This document shows, piece by piece, positions 16,891 through 25,927 of a stretch of DNA of 64,000 nt. Below the pieces are notes generated by a model, which saw nothing but the letters and a program-made list of their open reading frames with translations, ran no database searches and was not told the DNA's origin. This stretch comes from Chitinophaga silvisoli (GTDB taxonomy: Bacteria; Bacteroidota; Bacteroidia; Chitinophagales; Chitinophagaceae), in assembly GCF_003412465.1 (NCBI RefSeq), contig NZ_QTJV01000004.1, positions 186,001 through 250,000 of the forward strand, given 5' to 3'. How positions within the stretch are numbered: position 1 is the first letter of the stretch; each line of letters starts with the position of its first letter. The position numbers and the translations under genes were made by a program.

Positions 16891-17811
16891 TTAACGGAGG
16901 TGAATGCCTTTATAATATTCCACCCTTTCGGCCAGTTCCTTTTTCTTAAAAGTCAGCTTGAATAACGATGAAATCTTGGCGATAGGCGACAAAACGAAGA
17001 TACCTATCAGTAACAAACCGCGGTACATGCTCACTCTACCCTGGCGTTCAGGGGCTCCGGGGCCGCCTTTGGCACTAATAAATTTAGACCAGTAGCGGAA
17101 AGCTCTGATACCTCTGTCTTCCAGGAGGATCAGGGGGGCTAATAATTCCACTGCCTTTAGTTCTATCAGTTCCGGTTGCAGGGCATCCCAGGACCGGGTG
17201 GTCAATACTTTACGGATTGGGTTGGCGAATCTTGCTGATGCTATAATGTCTGCTTCCTGCACGCCGGCTGGGGGCAGTAAAGCGGTTGCTTCCTTTTTGC
17301 CTTTGAACTGCCAGCGTAAAACTGTGATCAGGGCAACGAGATTCGGTGATTTGTCTACCAGAACTATATTTCCAACCAGGTGCGCACCCGCAGCCTGTAA
17401 ATATCCTTTTACAGTTTCCTGGGCACTCAGCCACATGTTACGGCAGCCCATGAGGGTAATTACCGGTTTGCCATGCAGCAGGCGTTTGCCCTGTTCGCTT
17501 TGAAGAAAAGCAGCTGTAGGCTGAGATGGAGACAGGAACCAGGGTTGATAGGCCAGCACTACGAGGTCGAAATGCGCATTGGGATCCACATTCAGCGCCT
17601 GAATAGCTCTGGGCTTGCCTAATACAGTCTCCGGCATTGTATCATAGAAGGTTTGTTTCTTCCAGGGAAATGCAAATGGCTGCACAGGTTTCAATTCTTC
17701 GTATACTATATCTGCCGTATCCTGCAATGGGCCTATTACAGTATCTACTATCCGCTTTAGTTGTCCGGTCTGTGTATAATATATAACCAGGATCTTAGGT
17801 CTTTCGTTCAT
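16891..17811 (-). CDS. darA: DarA-type dialkylresorcinol condensing enzyme/aromatase
   Basis: A 306-residue protein with a flavodoxin-like N-terminus. ILVIYYTQTGQLKRI (7-21) matches the FMN phosphate-binding loop, and VVLAYQPWFLSPSQPTAAFL (about 104-123) and LMGCRNMWLSAQE follow in the flavin-domain pattern. The C-terminus has a hydrophobic stretch (MYRGLLLIGIFVLSPIAKI) that could dock to the membrane. DarA-family proteins act with DarB on the cyclic dione made from two ketoacyl chains and give the dialkylresorcinol. The assignment rests on the fold, the C-terminal extension and the neighbouring darB. An inverted repeat lies upstream at 17934-17982. Confidence 0.8.
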   Translation of the reverse strand: MNERPKILVIYYTQTGQLKRIVDTVIGPLQDTADIVYEELKPVQPFAFPWKKQTFYDTMPETVLGKPRAIQALNVDPNAHFDLVVLAYQPWFLSPSQPTAAFLQSEQGKRLLHGKPVITLMGCRNMWLSAQETVKGYLQAAGAHLVGNIVLVDKSPNLVALITVLRWQFKGKKEATALLPPAGVQEADIIASARFANPIRKVLTTRSWDALQPELIELKAVELLAPLILLEDRGIRAFRYWSKFISAKGGPGAPERQGRVSMYRGLLLIGIFVLSPIAKISSLFKLTFKKKELAERVEYYKGIHLR

Positions 17812-17929
17812 ATTCAGGAATAGGAGTTAGAACAATTGAAATCGTAAACTTACGAAAAACAACCGTAGAGTAAAGATATATTTTTATTATATGATACGAA
17901 AGCGTGAAAGGGAGGGGGTTGGATTGTGC

Positions 17930-17987
17930 CTTAGCCAGGTACTGCCATAACCTCTGCATATTGTTTACAGCAGTACCTTGGCCAAAG
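17930..17987. promoter_or_regulatory. Inverted repeat upstream of darA
   Basis: The arms GCCAGGTACTGC (17934-17945) and GCAGTACCTTGGC (17970-17982) are complementary apart from one inserted T. The match extends to CCTT/AAGG outside, with a spacer of 24 nt. It lies about 120 bp before the darA start and about 70 bp after the end of the methyltransferase gene. There is no T tract, so a protein-binding site is as likely as a terminator for the methyltransferase gene. Confidence 0.4.
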
Positions 17988-18050
17988 GACTTAATGAGTT
18001 GTTTTACAGGTGCAAATATGAGGTAAGTACTATAAAGAAAGTGTTAAATA

Positions 18051-18725
18051 CTACTTAAATTTTTTAACGCCCCGCATACATACGTTCTCCAGTTGTACGA
18101 GCATACTCCCATCAGCAGCGGGTTTCGGAGGTTCTACTGTTGTCAGGATTTCACTCACACTGTAACCAATATTTTGTAACATTTCCTGAACTGTCTCTGT
18201 ATCGTACAATGTAAAACCATGATCTACGAATGGCAGTTGCTCCATGGTACGCTTTGTGCGAAAGGCCAGTACCAGCTCAGCCCCGGGTTGTAGTACCCGG
18301 TAAATCTCCTGTAGTGTAACAGCGGGTGGTTGCCAGAAGTACAATACATTGACTGCAAAGACTTTCGTAAACACTTCTTCCGCAAATGGGAGCCTATCCG
18401 CAGTGCCTTCCAGGATCTGTACCCTGCCGGTGCGGATTGCGTCCTGGTTGGAAGCAATGGCTTCCTGCACCATTACATCGGAGAGGTCGAGTCCTGTATA
18501 TTGGATGTTATTCTCTTTTTCGAGAAGCGCAGGGATAAAATGTCCGTTTCCCAAGCCCAGTTCCAATACATGGTCGCCGGCTTTCAGTTGCAGGAAATCG
18601 AGTGTCATTTCATAAATCAGGCGGTTGGCCTTACTCATTTGTACGCCCATCTTCACCCCATCCTCCCCGGTAGGGCGGCGGAGCTGTTTTGCAGCTTCCG
18701 CAGCCGTCATTTTCTTTTGCTCCAT
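18051..18725 (-). CDS. Class I SAM-dependent methyltransferase
   Basis: A 224-residue Rossmann-fold methyltransferase of the Methyltransf_11/25 type. Motif I is VLELGLGNGHF (about residues 53-63), followed by YTGLDLS, then the post-motif ADRLPF and VLQPGAELVLAFR. The substrate cannot be deduced. Its ATG overlaps the stop of the upstream GIN-domain gene (TAATG), so the two are translationally coupled. It sits next to darA on the same strand, but 239 bp with an inverted repeat separate them, so membership of the resorcinol pathway is uncertain. Confidence 0.85.
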   Translation of the reverse strand: MEQKKMTAAEAAKQLRRPTGEDGVKMGVQMSKANRLIYEMTLDFLQLKAGDHVLELGLGNGHFIPALLEKENNIQYTGLDLSDVMVQEAIASNQDAIRTGRVQILEGTADRLPFAEEVFTKVFAVNVLYFWQPPAVTLQEIYRVLQPGAELVLAFRTKRTMEQLPFVDHGFTLYDTETVQEMLQNIGYSVSEILTTVEPPKPAADGSMLVQLENVCMRGVKKFK

Positions 18726-19444
18726 TAATCTCTTTTATGCACAGAACCTGATCCTGATGTACTTGAATTTACCTGTGGGTTACCGTGGTAGTCTACACTT
18801 CCAGAGCCGGAAACCTGCACATCCAGTTTTACGCTGGCGTGTACCTGGGCATCGCCGCTACCGCCTACGTGAACATTGGTATTTTCAGCGCGCAGGTCAT
18901 AGCCTTTGAAGGAGCCGCTGCCTGCGATATCCACATCCAGGTCTTTGGTTTCCCCTTTCAGTTTTACATCGCCGGAACCTGTTACAGCCACACTTACCTG
19001 TGGAGCATCTACAGCACCGATTACATCGCCGCTGCCGGTAATAGATAATTTAATATGATCATCCTGCTCCCAGTCGTTCATGACATGAATAGTACCTGAA
19101 CCGGCCAGGCTCAGTTCTTCAACATCGGGGGCGGTCACTTTCACCTTGATTTTTTTGTGCAGGTTGAGGTGGAAATGATCTTTCTCCCTTACAATGAGCT
19201 GACCATCTTTTACTTCGGTAATAATTAATGGCAGGATATTGTCTTCTGCTTCTATGACCACGTCTTCTGCCGGGCCGTCGGTATATTCAATATCCATAGC
19301 GCCTCTCAGGGATACGGCGTGGAAATCGCCTACTTTCCGGGTTTCAGAACTGCCAACACCACTGCCTTTGATTCCCTGTTCATCGCAACCGGTGTGTGTA
19401 AGTGCTAACAATACAAGGACGGCATAGCCGGTAATTTGTTTCAT
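18725..19444 (-). CDS. Exported GIN-domain (DUF2807) head protein
   Basis: A 239-residue protein with an N-terminal hydrophobic signal ending in THTGC (Cys20), a weak lipobox, so it is probably exported and perhaps a lipoprotein. The rest is the putative auto-transporter adhesin head GIN domain (DUF2807). It shows beta-helix-like repeats with recurring GSGDV, GSGSF, GSGDAQ and GSGSV turns about every 18-20 residues. Function is unknown; related proteins are common on Bacteroidota cell surfaces. It is divergent from guaA, and its stop overlaps the methyltransferase start by one base. A -7-like box with one mismatch (TATTTTCG) lies at 19495-19488 on the minus strand. Confidence 0.85.
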   Translation of the reverse strand: MKQITGYAVLVLLALTHTGCDEQGIKGSGVGSSETRKVGDFHAVSLRGAMDIEYTDGPAEDVVIEAEDNILPLIITEVKDGQLIVREKDHFHLNLHKKIKVKVTAPDVEELSLAGSGTIHVMNDWEQDDHIKLSITGSGDVIGAVDAPQVSVAVTGSGDVKLKGETKDLDVDIAGSGSFKGYDLRAENTNVHVGGSGDAQVHASVKLDVQVSGSGSVDYHGNPQVNSSTSGSGSVHKRD

Positions 19445-19504
19445 AAGGTAATTGTTTAAATGGCGGAATTATCAATTGGGTTTGGAACGAAAATACCATT
19501 ATAA

Positions 19505-19535
19505 CTTGAGATTTGCTCCAAGCCCTTTATCTTTG
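19505..19535 (+). promoter_or_regulatory. guaA promoter, predicted leaderless transcript
   Basis: CTTG at 19505-19508 (3 of 4 matches to TTTG), a 19-nt spacer, then TATCTTTG at 19528-19535, an exact -7 box. Only 7 nt (CACCACC) separate the box from the guaA ATG at 19543, so transcription should begin at or next to the start codon. Confidence 0.7.
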
Positions 19536-19542
19536 CACCACC

Positions 19543-21081
19543 ATGACAGAAAAGATTCTTATCCTCGACTTCGGTTCCCAATACACGCAACTGATTGCGC
19601 GCAGCATCAGGGAGCTGAATATTTATTGTGAAATCAAACCTTGTCTGCAACCAGTACAATGGGATGATACAGTGAAAGGCATTATTCTTTCCGGCAGTCC
19701 GTTTTCAGTGAACGAGCCGAACGCACCTACCGTAGATATCGCTGCCATGGCGGCAAAGGTGCCCGTGCTCGGTGTTTGCTACGGTGCACAGCTGATGGCT
19801 AAAAACTTCGGTGGTGAAGTGGCTAAAAGCAATATCCGGGAATATGGCCGTGCCTTTATGGTACACGATAATAAAGAAGAAAAGGCCCTCTTCGACATTT
19901 CTCCCCGGAGCCAGGTATGGATGAGCCATTCTGATACCATCGTACGGATGCCGGAAGGTTTCGAGATCATTGCCCAGACTGACAGCATCCCGGTAGCTGC
20001 TTTCAAATGCGATACTAGGACTCCCTTCCCAATGGTTGGGTTCCAGTTCCACCCGGAAGTAACGCACTCTCTGGAAGGTAAGACCATGCTCCGCAACTTC
20101 CTCGTACACATCTGTGGTTGTAAACAGGATTGGACACCTGCTGCTTTTGTACAGGAAACTGTAGAGAAAATCAAGGCTCAGGTAGGTGATAAAAAAGTAG
20201 TAATGGCCCTCAGCGGTGGTGTTGACTCCACTGTAGCTGCAGAGCTGATTCATAAAGCAATTGGCAGCAACCTCTACTGCATATTCGTAGATAACGGCCT
20301 GCTTCGTAAAGATGAGTTTGAAACCGTGTTGGATTCATATAAACATATGGGGCTCAACGTGAAAGGTGTAAATGCAAAAGACCTCTTCTACGGTGAACTG
20401 GCTGGTGTAAGTGATCCTGAAAAGAAACGTAAGATCATCGGTCGTCTCTTTATCGAAGTATTCCAGCAGGAAGCAACCCTCCTACAGAACATCTCCTTCC
20501 TCGGTCAGGGTACTATTTACCCGGATGTGATTGAGTCTGTATCTGTAAATGGTCCTTCTGTAACCATCAAATCACATCATAACGTAGGTGGCTTGCCTGA
20601 GAAGATGAATATGGGTCTGGTAGAACCGCTCCGCTTCCTCTTCAAAGACGAGGTAAGACGCGTAGGGCGTGAAATTGGTATCAGTGAAATCTTCCTGGGT
20701 CGTCATCCTTTCCCAGGTCCTGGCCTGGCTATCCGTATCCTGGGTGAGATCACCGCGGATAAGGTAGCGATGCTGCAGGAAGCTGACTCCATTTATATAG
20801 AGGGGCTGCGTGAACATGGTCTCTACGACAAGGTATGGCAGGCAGGTACCATCCTCCTTCCGGTACAAAGTGTAGGTGTAATGGGTGATGAAAGGACTTA
20901 CGAATTCACGGTTGCCCTCAGGGCGGTAACTTCCGTGGACGGTATGACTGCGGATTGGGCACACCTCCCCTACGAGTTCCTGGCTCAAATGTCAAACGAC
21001 ATCATTAATAAGGTAAAAGGTATTAACCGCGTGGTATACGACATCAGTTCCAAGCCGCCGGCTACCATCGAATGGGAATAG
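19543..21081 (+). CDS. guaA: GMP synthase (glutamine-hydrolysing)
   Basis: GuaA converts XMP to GMP with ATP and the amide nitrogen of glutamine. The class I glutaminase domain (about 1-190) has nucleophile Cys79 in GVCYGAQLM and the His170/Glu172 pair in [10 protein letters not shown]. The ATP pyrophosphatase domain has the PP-loop SGGVDST (224-230). The C-terminal dimerisation domain ends in [13 protein letters not shown], the standard family end. The 512-residue length is normal. An in-frame TTG at 19513 falls inside the promoter, so the ATG at 19543 is chosen. It is monocistronic with a strong terminator. Confidence 0.98.
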   Translation: MTEKILILDFGSQYTQLIARSIRELNIYCEIKPCLQPVQWDDTVKGIILSGSPFSVNEPNAPTVDIAAMAAKVPVLGVCYGAQLMAKNFGGEVAKSNIREYGRAFMVHDNKEEKALFDISPRSQVWMSHSDTIVRMPEGFEIIAQTDSIPVAAFKCDTRTPFPMVGFQFHPEVTHSLEGKTMLRNFLVHICGCKQDWTPAAFVQETVEKIKAQVGDKKVVMALSGGVDSTVAAELIHKAIGSNLYCIFVDNGLLRKDEFETVLDSYKHMGLNVKGVNAKDLFYGELAGVSDPEKKRKIIGRLFIEVFQQEATLLQNISFLGQGTIYPDVIESVSVNGPSVTIKSHHNVGGLPEKMNMGLVEPLRFLFKDEVRRVGREIGISEIFLGRHPFPGPGLAIRILGEITADKVAMLQEADSIYIEGLREHGLYDKVWQAGTILLPVQSVGVMGDERTYEFTVALRAVTSVDGMTADWAHLPYEFLAQMSNDIINKVKGINRVVYDISSKPPATIEWE

Positions 21082-21087
21082 TTCCAG

Positions 21088-21136
21088 ACAGGCTGTAAGT
21101 GTAATAGTATTTTAACTTACAGCCTGTTCCTTTTTA
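21088..21136 (+). terminator. guaA terminator
   Basis: A perfect 13-bp stem, ACAGGCTGTAAGT / ACTTACAGCCTGT, with a 14-nt loop and a TCCTTTTT tail, just after the guaA stop. Confidence 0.88.
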
Positions 21137-21216
21137 AGGAGAGCTGACCAACATCATTTGCAACAGGAACCATATCTCCTGTGCATTTGCATGATTTTTG
21201 TATTTTAACGATCGCT

Positions 21217-22506
21217 ATGAGTAAATCCATTTTATGCAGGCCATTGATTACTGCATCCATTGTGGTTGTACTGCTGTCTGCGTGTTCTTCCAGTAAGAAG
21301 ACTACCAGTACTGCTACACCACCGCCAACAACTGCGAAAACTGTGAAAGACGAAAAACCTAAGGAGGATTCCAAGACTGCTAAGGTGATTCCGTTTAATG
21401 TACCAGCTTTTGCCCGGGAGATAAAAAAGGACACCTATAATATAGCGTTGTACGCCCCACTTTACCTGGATTCAGTAAACACAGACATGCCTACCCGCTC
21501 GCTGCCCCGTTATATTCTGCCGGGACTGGACTTCTACGAAGGTGCGCAACTGGCACTGGACAGTTTGCAGAACCAGGGTATAAAACTGAACGTAACCGTT
21601 TACGACAGTAAGAATAAGCAGAACCTGTCAGGCGCAAACCTGATTAATACAGACCTGATCATCGCTGCCGTAGGTACGCCAGAAATTAAAGATCTGAGTG
21701 ATATAGCCAAGACCAAACAAATTAACCTGGTATCGGCTACCTACCCAAATGATGCGGGTGTAAACGGCAACCCGTTTTTCATTATCACCAACAGTTTGCT
21801 GAAAACACATAGCGAAGCCTTACAGCGCTACCTGCAGGATGGCTTTGCGACTAAAAATATTGTGGTGATACACCGCGATACGCCTTTCGAAAAACGTATC
21901 GCTGCGGACATCAAGGCTGAATATGAGAAATTGCAGAGCAGCAAGAAGACCAGACCCAAAGAAGTGGTTTGGGACGACAACATGTCTGACCTGGCACTCT
22001 CTCAATACCTGCTGGCTGACCGCCCCAACCTGGTGATCGTCACTTCCCTGGATGAGGCCAATGCAAAGGCTATCATCCGCCGACTGAGCACACAGACGGC
22101 TTCGTACCCTATCCAGGTATTTGGTATGCCTACATGGGATATCATGAAATTCAAGGAGCCTGAATTCAAAGGCCTGCCGATCTTTTATACCACACCGTAC
22201 TTCAATGATAAAACGGATGTTTACAGCCACTATATCACTGACTACTGGAAACGTGTATATAAATCCCGCCCATCGGATATGGCGTTCAAAGGATTTGAGC
22301 TGACCTGGTACTTTGTAAAGCAACTGAGCACAAATGGTGTGTACTTTAACAAGGACATCAATGATCCGAATAAGAAAGTATTCAGCAGCTTCAACTACCA
22401 GCCTATCTACCTGAAAGAGGGTGATAAGGAACCTGATTATTTCGAAAATAAAAATATTTATATCATACAGAAAGGAGATTCGAGTGATATAAAAATGAAC
22501 TTCTGA
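21217..22506 (+). CDS. Lipoprotein with periplasmic ligand-binding (type 1) fold
   Basis: A 429-residue exported lipoprotein. The signal peptide ends in the lipobox LLSAC (Cys23), followed by a Ser/Thr/Pro/Lys-rich linker to about residue 65. The remainder resembles the Leu/Ile/Val-binding type of periplasmic protein: YNIALYAPLYLDS, GLDFYEGAQLALDSLQ, then LIIAAVGTPE and a second lobe with VVIHRDTPFEKRIAADIKAEYE. No permease or ATPase lies beside it, so it may act as a sensor, a cell-wall-associated LpoA-like factor, or an orphan binding protein. A GTG at 21181 is an alternative upstream start, but it would put 12 residues before the signal peptide. The ATG at 21217 is preferred. Confidence 0.75.
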   Translation: MSKSILCRPLITASIVVVLLSACSSSKKTTSTATPPPTTAKTVKDEKPKEDSKTAKVIPFNVPAFAREIKKDTYNIALYAPLYLDSVNTDMPTRSLPRYILPGLDFYEGAQLALDSLQNQGIKLNVTVYDSKNKQNLSGANLINTDLIIAAVGTPEIKDLSDIAKTKQINLVSATYPNDAGVNGNPFFIITNSLLKTHSEALQRYLQDGFATKNIVVIHRDTPFEKRIAADIKAEYEKLQSSKKTRPKEVVWDDNMSDLALSQYLLADRPNLVIVTSLDEANAKAIIRRLSTQTASYPIQVFGMPTWDIMKFKEPEFKGLPIFYTTPYFNDKTDVYSHYITDYWKRVYKSRPSDMAFKGFELTWYFVKQLSTNGVYFNKDINDPNKKVFSSFNYQPIYLKEGDKEPDYFENKNIYIIQKGDSSDIKMNF

Positions 22507-22514
22507 TAAGTTTT

Positions 22515-22546
22515 AAAAGCCTTGCCTCAGTGCAAGGCTTTTTTTA
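22515..22546 (+). terminator. Terminator after the binding-protein gene
   Basis: An 11-bp stem, AAAAGCCTTGC / GCAAGGCTTTT, with a 6-nt loop and a run of T, 9 bp after the stop codon. Confidence 0.88.
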
Positions 22547-22574
22547 TGTGCATGATAATTGTACATGCTCTCTC

Positions 22575-23582
22575 ATGCAGTTACTTCAATTCACAGACAA
22601 GGGCATTTATTGCCCTGTAGGAGACTTCTACATAGACCCCTGGCAGCCTGTACAAAAGGCGGTGATTACACATGCACATTCCGACCACGCCCGTGGCGGC
22701 AGTCAAAATTACCTTTGTCATCATGATAGTGTACCGATTCTGAAACTCCGGTTGGGGCCAGACATCAGTGTGCAGGGAGTGGCGTATGGAGAAACCATCC
22801 GGATGAATGGCGTAACAATTTCTTTGCATCCTGCCGGGCATGTGATTGGGTCTGCACAGATAAGAGTAGCGCTTAATAATGAAGTATGGGTAGCCAGCGG
22901 AGATTATAAAACTGAGCATGATGGCATCTCTGCGGCTTTTGAGCCGGTACCTTGTCAAACGTTTATTACTGAATGTACGTTTGGTTTACCGATTTATAAC
23001 TGGCAACCACAGCAGGTGGTATTTGATAATATCCGGCAATGGGTGCACGAAAATCAGCAGGCCGGTAAAACCAGTGTGCTCTTAGGTTATAGCCTGGGTA
23101 AGGCACAGCGCTTGTTGTATCATTTAAAAGATATCAGTCCTGAGATCTGGGCGCATGGCGCTATTTATATTACGAACCAAATGCTGCGCGAGCATGGCTG
23201 GGATCTGCCTGAACTGCATCGTATTACGCCGGAGACCCCGCATAGTGTGTTTAAAAATAACCTGGTGATCGGCCCTCCCTCGGCTGCAGATACTACCTGG
23301 ATGCGGCGATTCAATCCTTATTCACTAGGTGTATGTAGCGGCTGGATGCAGGTACGGGGGCATATGCGGAGGAGGAATGCAGATGCGGGTTTTATTCTTT
23401 CTGACCATGCTGACTGGAATGGGTTGCTCTCCGCCGTGAAAGCAACGGGAGCCGAGAAGGTGTATACCACGCATGGGTTTAGTAGTGCCTTTGCCCGCTA
23501 CCTGCAGGAGAATGGGATTCCTGCCGAAGAGGTAAAAACAGAATATGGTGTCACTGAAGAAGAAGAAACGAATCCATCATGA
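22575..23582 (+). CDS. Ligase-associated DNA exonuclease (metallo-beta-lactamase fold)
   Basis: A 335-residue beta-lactamase/beta-CASP-type nuclease. The metal-binding motif is THAHSDHARGG (His33, His35, Asp37, His38). Later signatures are HPAGHVIGSAQI, TECTFGLP and LSDHADWNGLL, the usual motif order of the SNM1/Artemis-like group. The family is known from a bacterial repair gene set that also encodes an ATP-dependent ligase, an Lhr-like helicase and a phosphoesterase. All four occur here. Its stop overlaps the ligase start (ATGA), so the two are coupled. The ATG at 22575 is preferred over an earlier alternative codon lying in the upstream terminator. Confidence 0.9.
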   Translation: MQLLQFTDKGIYCPVGDFYIDPWQPVQKAVITHAHSDHARGGSQNYLCHHDSVPILKLRLGPDISVQGVAYGETIRMNGVTISLHPAGHVIGSAQIRVALNNEVWVASGDYKTEHDGISAAFEPVPCQTFITECTFGLPIYNWQPQQVVFDNIRQWVHENQQAGKTSVLLGYSLGKAQRLLYHLKDISPEIWAHGAIYITNQMLREHGWDLPELHRITPETPHSVFKNNLVIGPPSAADTTWMRRFNPYSLGVCSGWMQVRGHMRRRNADAGFILSDHADWNGLLSAVKATGAEKVYTTHGFSSAFARYLQENGIPAEEVKTEYGVTEEEETNPS

Positions 23583-25171
23583 AAGCATTTGCAGACCTCA
23601 TCAAATTGCTGAGTAACAGCACGAAGACAAATGAAAAACTGGATGCGCTGAGCAAATATTTTGGCAGTGCTGATCCAAAGGATAGCATTTGGGTCCTGGC
23701 ACTGTTTACAGGGCGGCGGCCAAAGAGAACCGTGAATGCAACCCAGTTGGCCACATGGTGTTTGCAAATGACCAATTTACCTTCCTGGTTATTTGAAGAG
23801 TGTTATCATACTGTAGGCGACCTGGCAGAGACCATTGCACTGTTGTTACCTGAAGGAAAAAGTATTGCGGTGCATCCATTGCATTACTGGCTGGAAGGGC
23901 TGCTGGCGCTTGAAAAAGCATCGGAAGAAGAGAAACAAAAATTCATTCTCAATGCATGGGAAGAATTGGATACCAGTGAAAGATTTGTGTTCAATAAACT
24001 GATTACTGGTAGTTTCAGGATTGGGGTATCGCAAAAGATGATGGTGAATGCGCTGGCCAATACACATGATATTCCGGCTCCTACTTTGTCGCATATGATC
24101 AGCGGGAATTGGGATCCCCGCGAGATTACACTGGACAGCTTATTGAATGAGGATGTAACTGGTGCTGACGCATCGAAGCCTTTTCCTTTTTATCTCGCTT
24201 ATCCATTGGAGACGGCACCTGATGTACTGGGTTCACCAGAGGAATGGCAGGCGGAGTGGAAATGGGATGGGATCCGGGGACAGATCATTAAAAGGCAGGG
24301 ACAATTATTTGTATGGTCAAGAGGGGAAGAACTGATCACAGAGAAGTTTCCGGAGTATGGGCCACTGCTGGAGCATTTACCGGAGGGTACGGTGATAGAC
24401 GGGGAAATCTTAACGTATACAAACGATTTTCCATTACCATTTCAGACTTTGCAGACGCGTATAGGCAGGAAGAATGTGACGAAGAAACAATTGCAGGAGG
24501 CACCGGTGGTGTTCCTGAGTTATGATTTGCTGGAGTGGGAAGGGAAAGATATCCGGACATCGCCATTATCTGAAAGAAGAGTGTTGTTAGAGCAGGTGGT
24601 AGAGCAGGTGAATCATCCGGCCTTGCGGTTATCGCCAGTGATCACGTTTCATAACTGGGATGCCTTGATTGAATTCCGGTCAAAGTCCCGCGAACAGGGC
24701 AGCGAGGGATTGATGCTGAAGAAAAAGGATTCCCCCTACCAGGTAGGCAGGAAAAGAGGGGACTGGTGGAAATGGAAGATAGATCCATTGACTATAGATG
24801 CGGTGATGATCTATGCACAGAAAGGGCATGGACGGCGCTCAAATTTGTATACTGATTACACATTTGCGGTGAAGGATGGGGATCAGCTGGTGTCTTTTAC
24901 AAAAGCGTATTCAGGATTGACGGACAAAGAAATCAATGAGGTGGATAACTGGGTGAAAAGGAACTCGATAGAGAAATTTGGGCCGGTGAGAACTGTGAAA
25001 CCGGAACTGGTTTTTGAGATTGCCTTTGAGGGAATTGCCGCTTCCAACAGGCATAAATCAGGGGTGGCGCTGCGTTTTCCCCGTATCAACCGCTGGCGGA
25101 AGGATAAGCCGCCTGAGGAGATTAATACCCTGGAAGATCTGCAATTATTATTAAAAATGCACAAGCAATAA
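23579..25171 (+). CDS. ATP-dependent DNA ligase (LigB/LigC-like, repair-associated)
   Basis: A 530-residue ligase that seals nicks using ATP. The adenylated lysine is Lys228 in EWKWDGIRG (motif I KxDG). Later motifs include DGEILTY (III), EGLMLKKKDSPYQVGRKRGDWWKWK (IV-V, split here around position 385) and the OB-fold C-terminus with VALRFPRINRWRKDK (motif VI). The N-terminal 200 residues form the helical DNA-binding domain found in the bacterial ligase family of this cassette. It overlaps the exonuclease gene by 4 bp. The NAD-dependent replicative ligase is not in the window. Confidence 0.95.
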   Translation: MKAFADLIKLLSNSTKTNEKLDALSKYFGSADPKDSIWVLALFTGRRPKRTVNATQLATWCLQMTNLPSWLFEECYHTVGDLAETIALLLPEGKSIAVHPLHYWLEGLLALEKASEEEKQKFILNAWEELDTSERFVFNKLITGSFRIGVSQKMMVNALANTHDIPAPTLSHMISGNWDPREITLDSLLNEDVTGADASKPFPFYLAYPLETAPDVLGSPEEWQAEWKWDGIRGQIIKRQGQLFVWSRGEELITEKFPEYGPLLEHLPEGTVIDGEILTYTNDFPLPFQTLQTRIGRKNVTKKQLQEAPVVFLSYDLLEWEGKDIRTSPLSERRVLLEQVVEQVNHPALRLSPVITFHNWDALIEFRSKSREQGSEGLMLKKKDSPYQVGRKRGDWWKWKIDPLTIDAVMIYAQKGHGRRSNLYTDYTFAVKDGDQLVSFTKAYSGLTDKEINEVDNWVKRNSIEKFGPVRTVKPELVFEIAFEGIAASNRHKSGVALRFPRINRWRKDKPPEEINTLEDLQLLLKMHKQ

Positions 25172-25234
25172 CGGGGGAAATTTAGTATATTGTACTTATT
25201 TTCGCAGGCTAATTGGAATAATATTCTATACAAT

Positions 25235-25738
25235 ATGAACCCGGGTAACAACATAATTAAAAAAGATACCGCAACCGAAATTGCGCTGGACGAAAAAGAC
25301 ATCGCCATCCTCCAACTGCTGGAAGAAGATGCCAAGATGACCATCCGCGACCTGGCAGCGCGTCTTAACCTGAGCGCTACCCCCGTTTACGAGCGTATCC
25401 GTAAGATGGAACAGGCCGGCGTTATTCGTCAGTATGCTGCCATTGTAGACCCCAGCAAAATCGACAAAGGCCTGACTGTATTATGCTATATCTCCCTCAA
25501 AGAGCATGGTAAGAAAGCAGGTAGCAAATTCATCAAGGAAATCACCTCCTTCCCCGAGGTGCTGGAATGCCTGAACATCTCCGGACAATTCGACTTCATG
25601 CTGAAAGTACAGGTAAAAGATATGATCGCTTACCACGACTTTAATGTGAATAAGCTGGGAGAACTGGACAATATCGGTCACATGGAGAGTGTGTTCGTGA
25701 TGTCTGTAATCAAGGCTACACACCGTGTAGTGTATTAA
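25235..25738 (+). CDS. Lrp/AsnC-family transcriptional regulator
   Basis: A 167-residue regulator. An N-terminal helix-turn-helix (about residues 16-62: DEKDIAILQLLEEDAKMTIRDLAARL, split by the turn at 35) is followed by RIRKMEQAGVI and then the RAM/AsnC ligand domain (about 75-160) with the expected GQFDFMLKVQVKD pattern. Members respond to amino acids as octamers and often regulate neighbours. The TTG at 25190 would add 15 untypical residues, so the ATG at 25235 is chosen. It lies between the two halves of the DNA-repair gene set. A near-consensus -7 box, TATTTTCG, is at 25197-25204. Confidence 0.95.
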   Translation: MNPGNNIIKKDTATEIALDEKDIAILQLLEEDAKMTIRDLAARLNLSATPVYERIRKMEQAGVIRQYAAIVDPSKIDKGLTVLCYISLKEHGKKAGSKFIKEITSFPEVLECLNISGQFDFMLKVQVKDMIAYHDFNVNKLGELDNIGHMESVFVMSVIKATHRVVY

Positions 25739-25927
25739 TTCAGTACCATAATCATCCCTTATCCGGAATATACCAAAGACTTTAACCGGACTTGTTTTAC
25801 AATCCGACTCTTATACTTATCCTAAATATAAGAAGGCCATCGGTGCGAATAAGCGGGTTATCGTCATTGGGCGGAAAAGCGTATTCAACCTACATAAAAA
25901 TTGCCGATTAATGCTTACATTAATAAC

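Noticed and set aside
23706..24094. Several minus-strand open frames inside the ligase gene
   Set aside because: The plus-strand frame has a complete ligase motif set, so these are antisense shadows.
25178..25190. AAATTTAGTATAT upstream of the lrp gene, identical to 32822-32834 in the S24 operator
   Set aside because: Only one half-site is present and the matching TACTAA is missing, so it may be chance in AT-rich DNA. I would not call it a repressor site without conservation.
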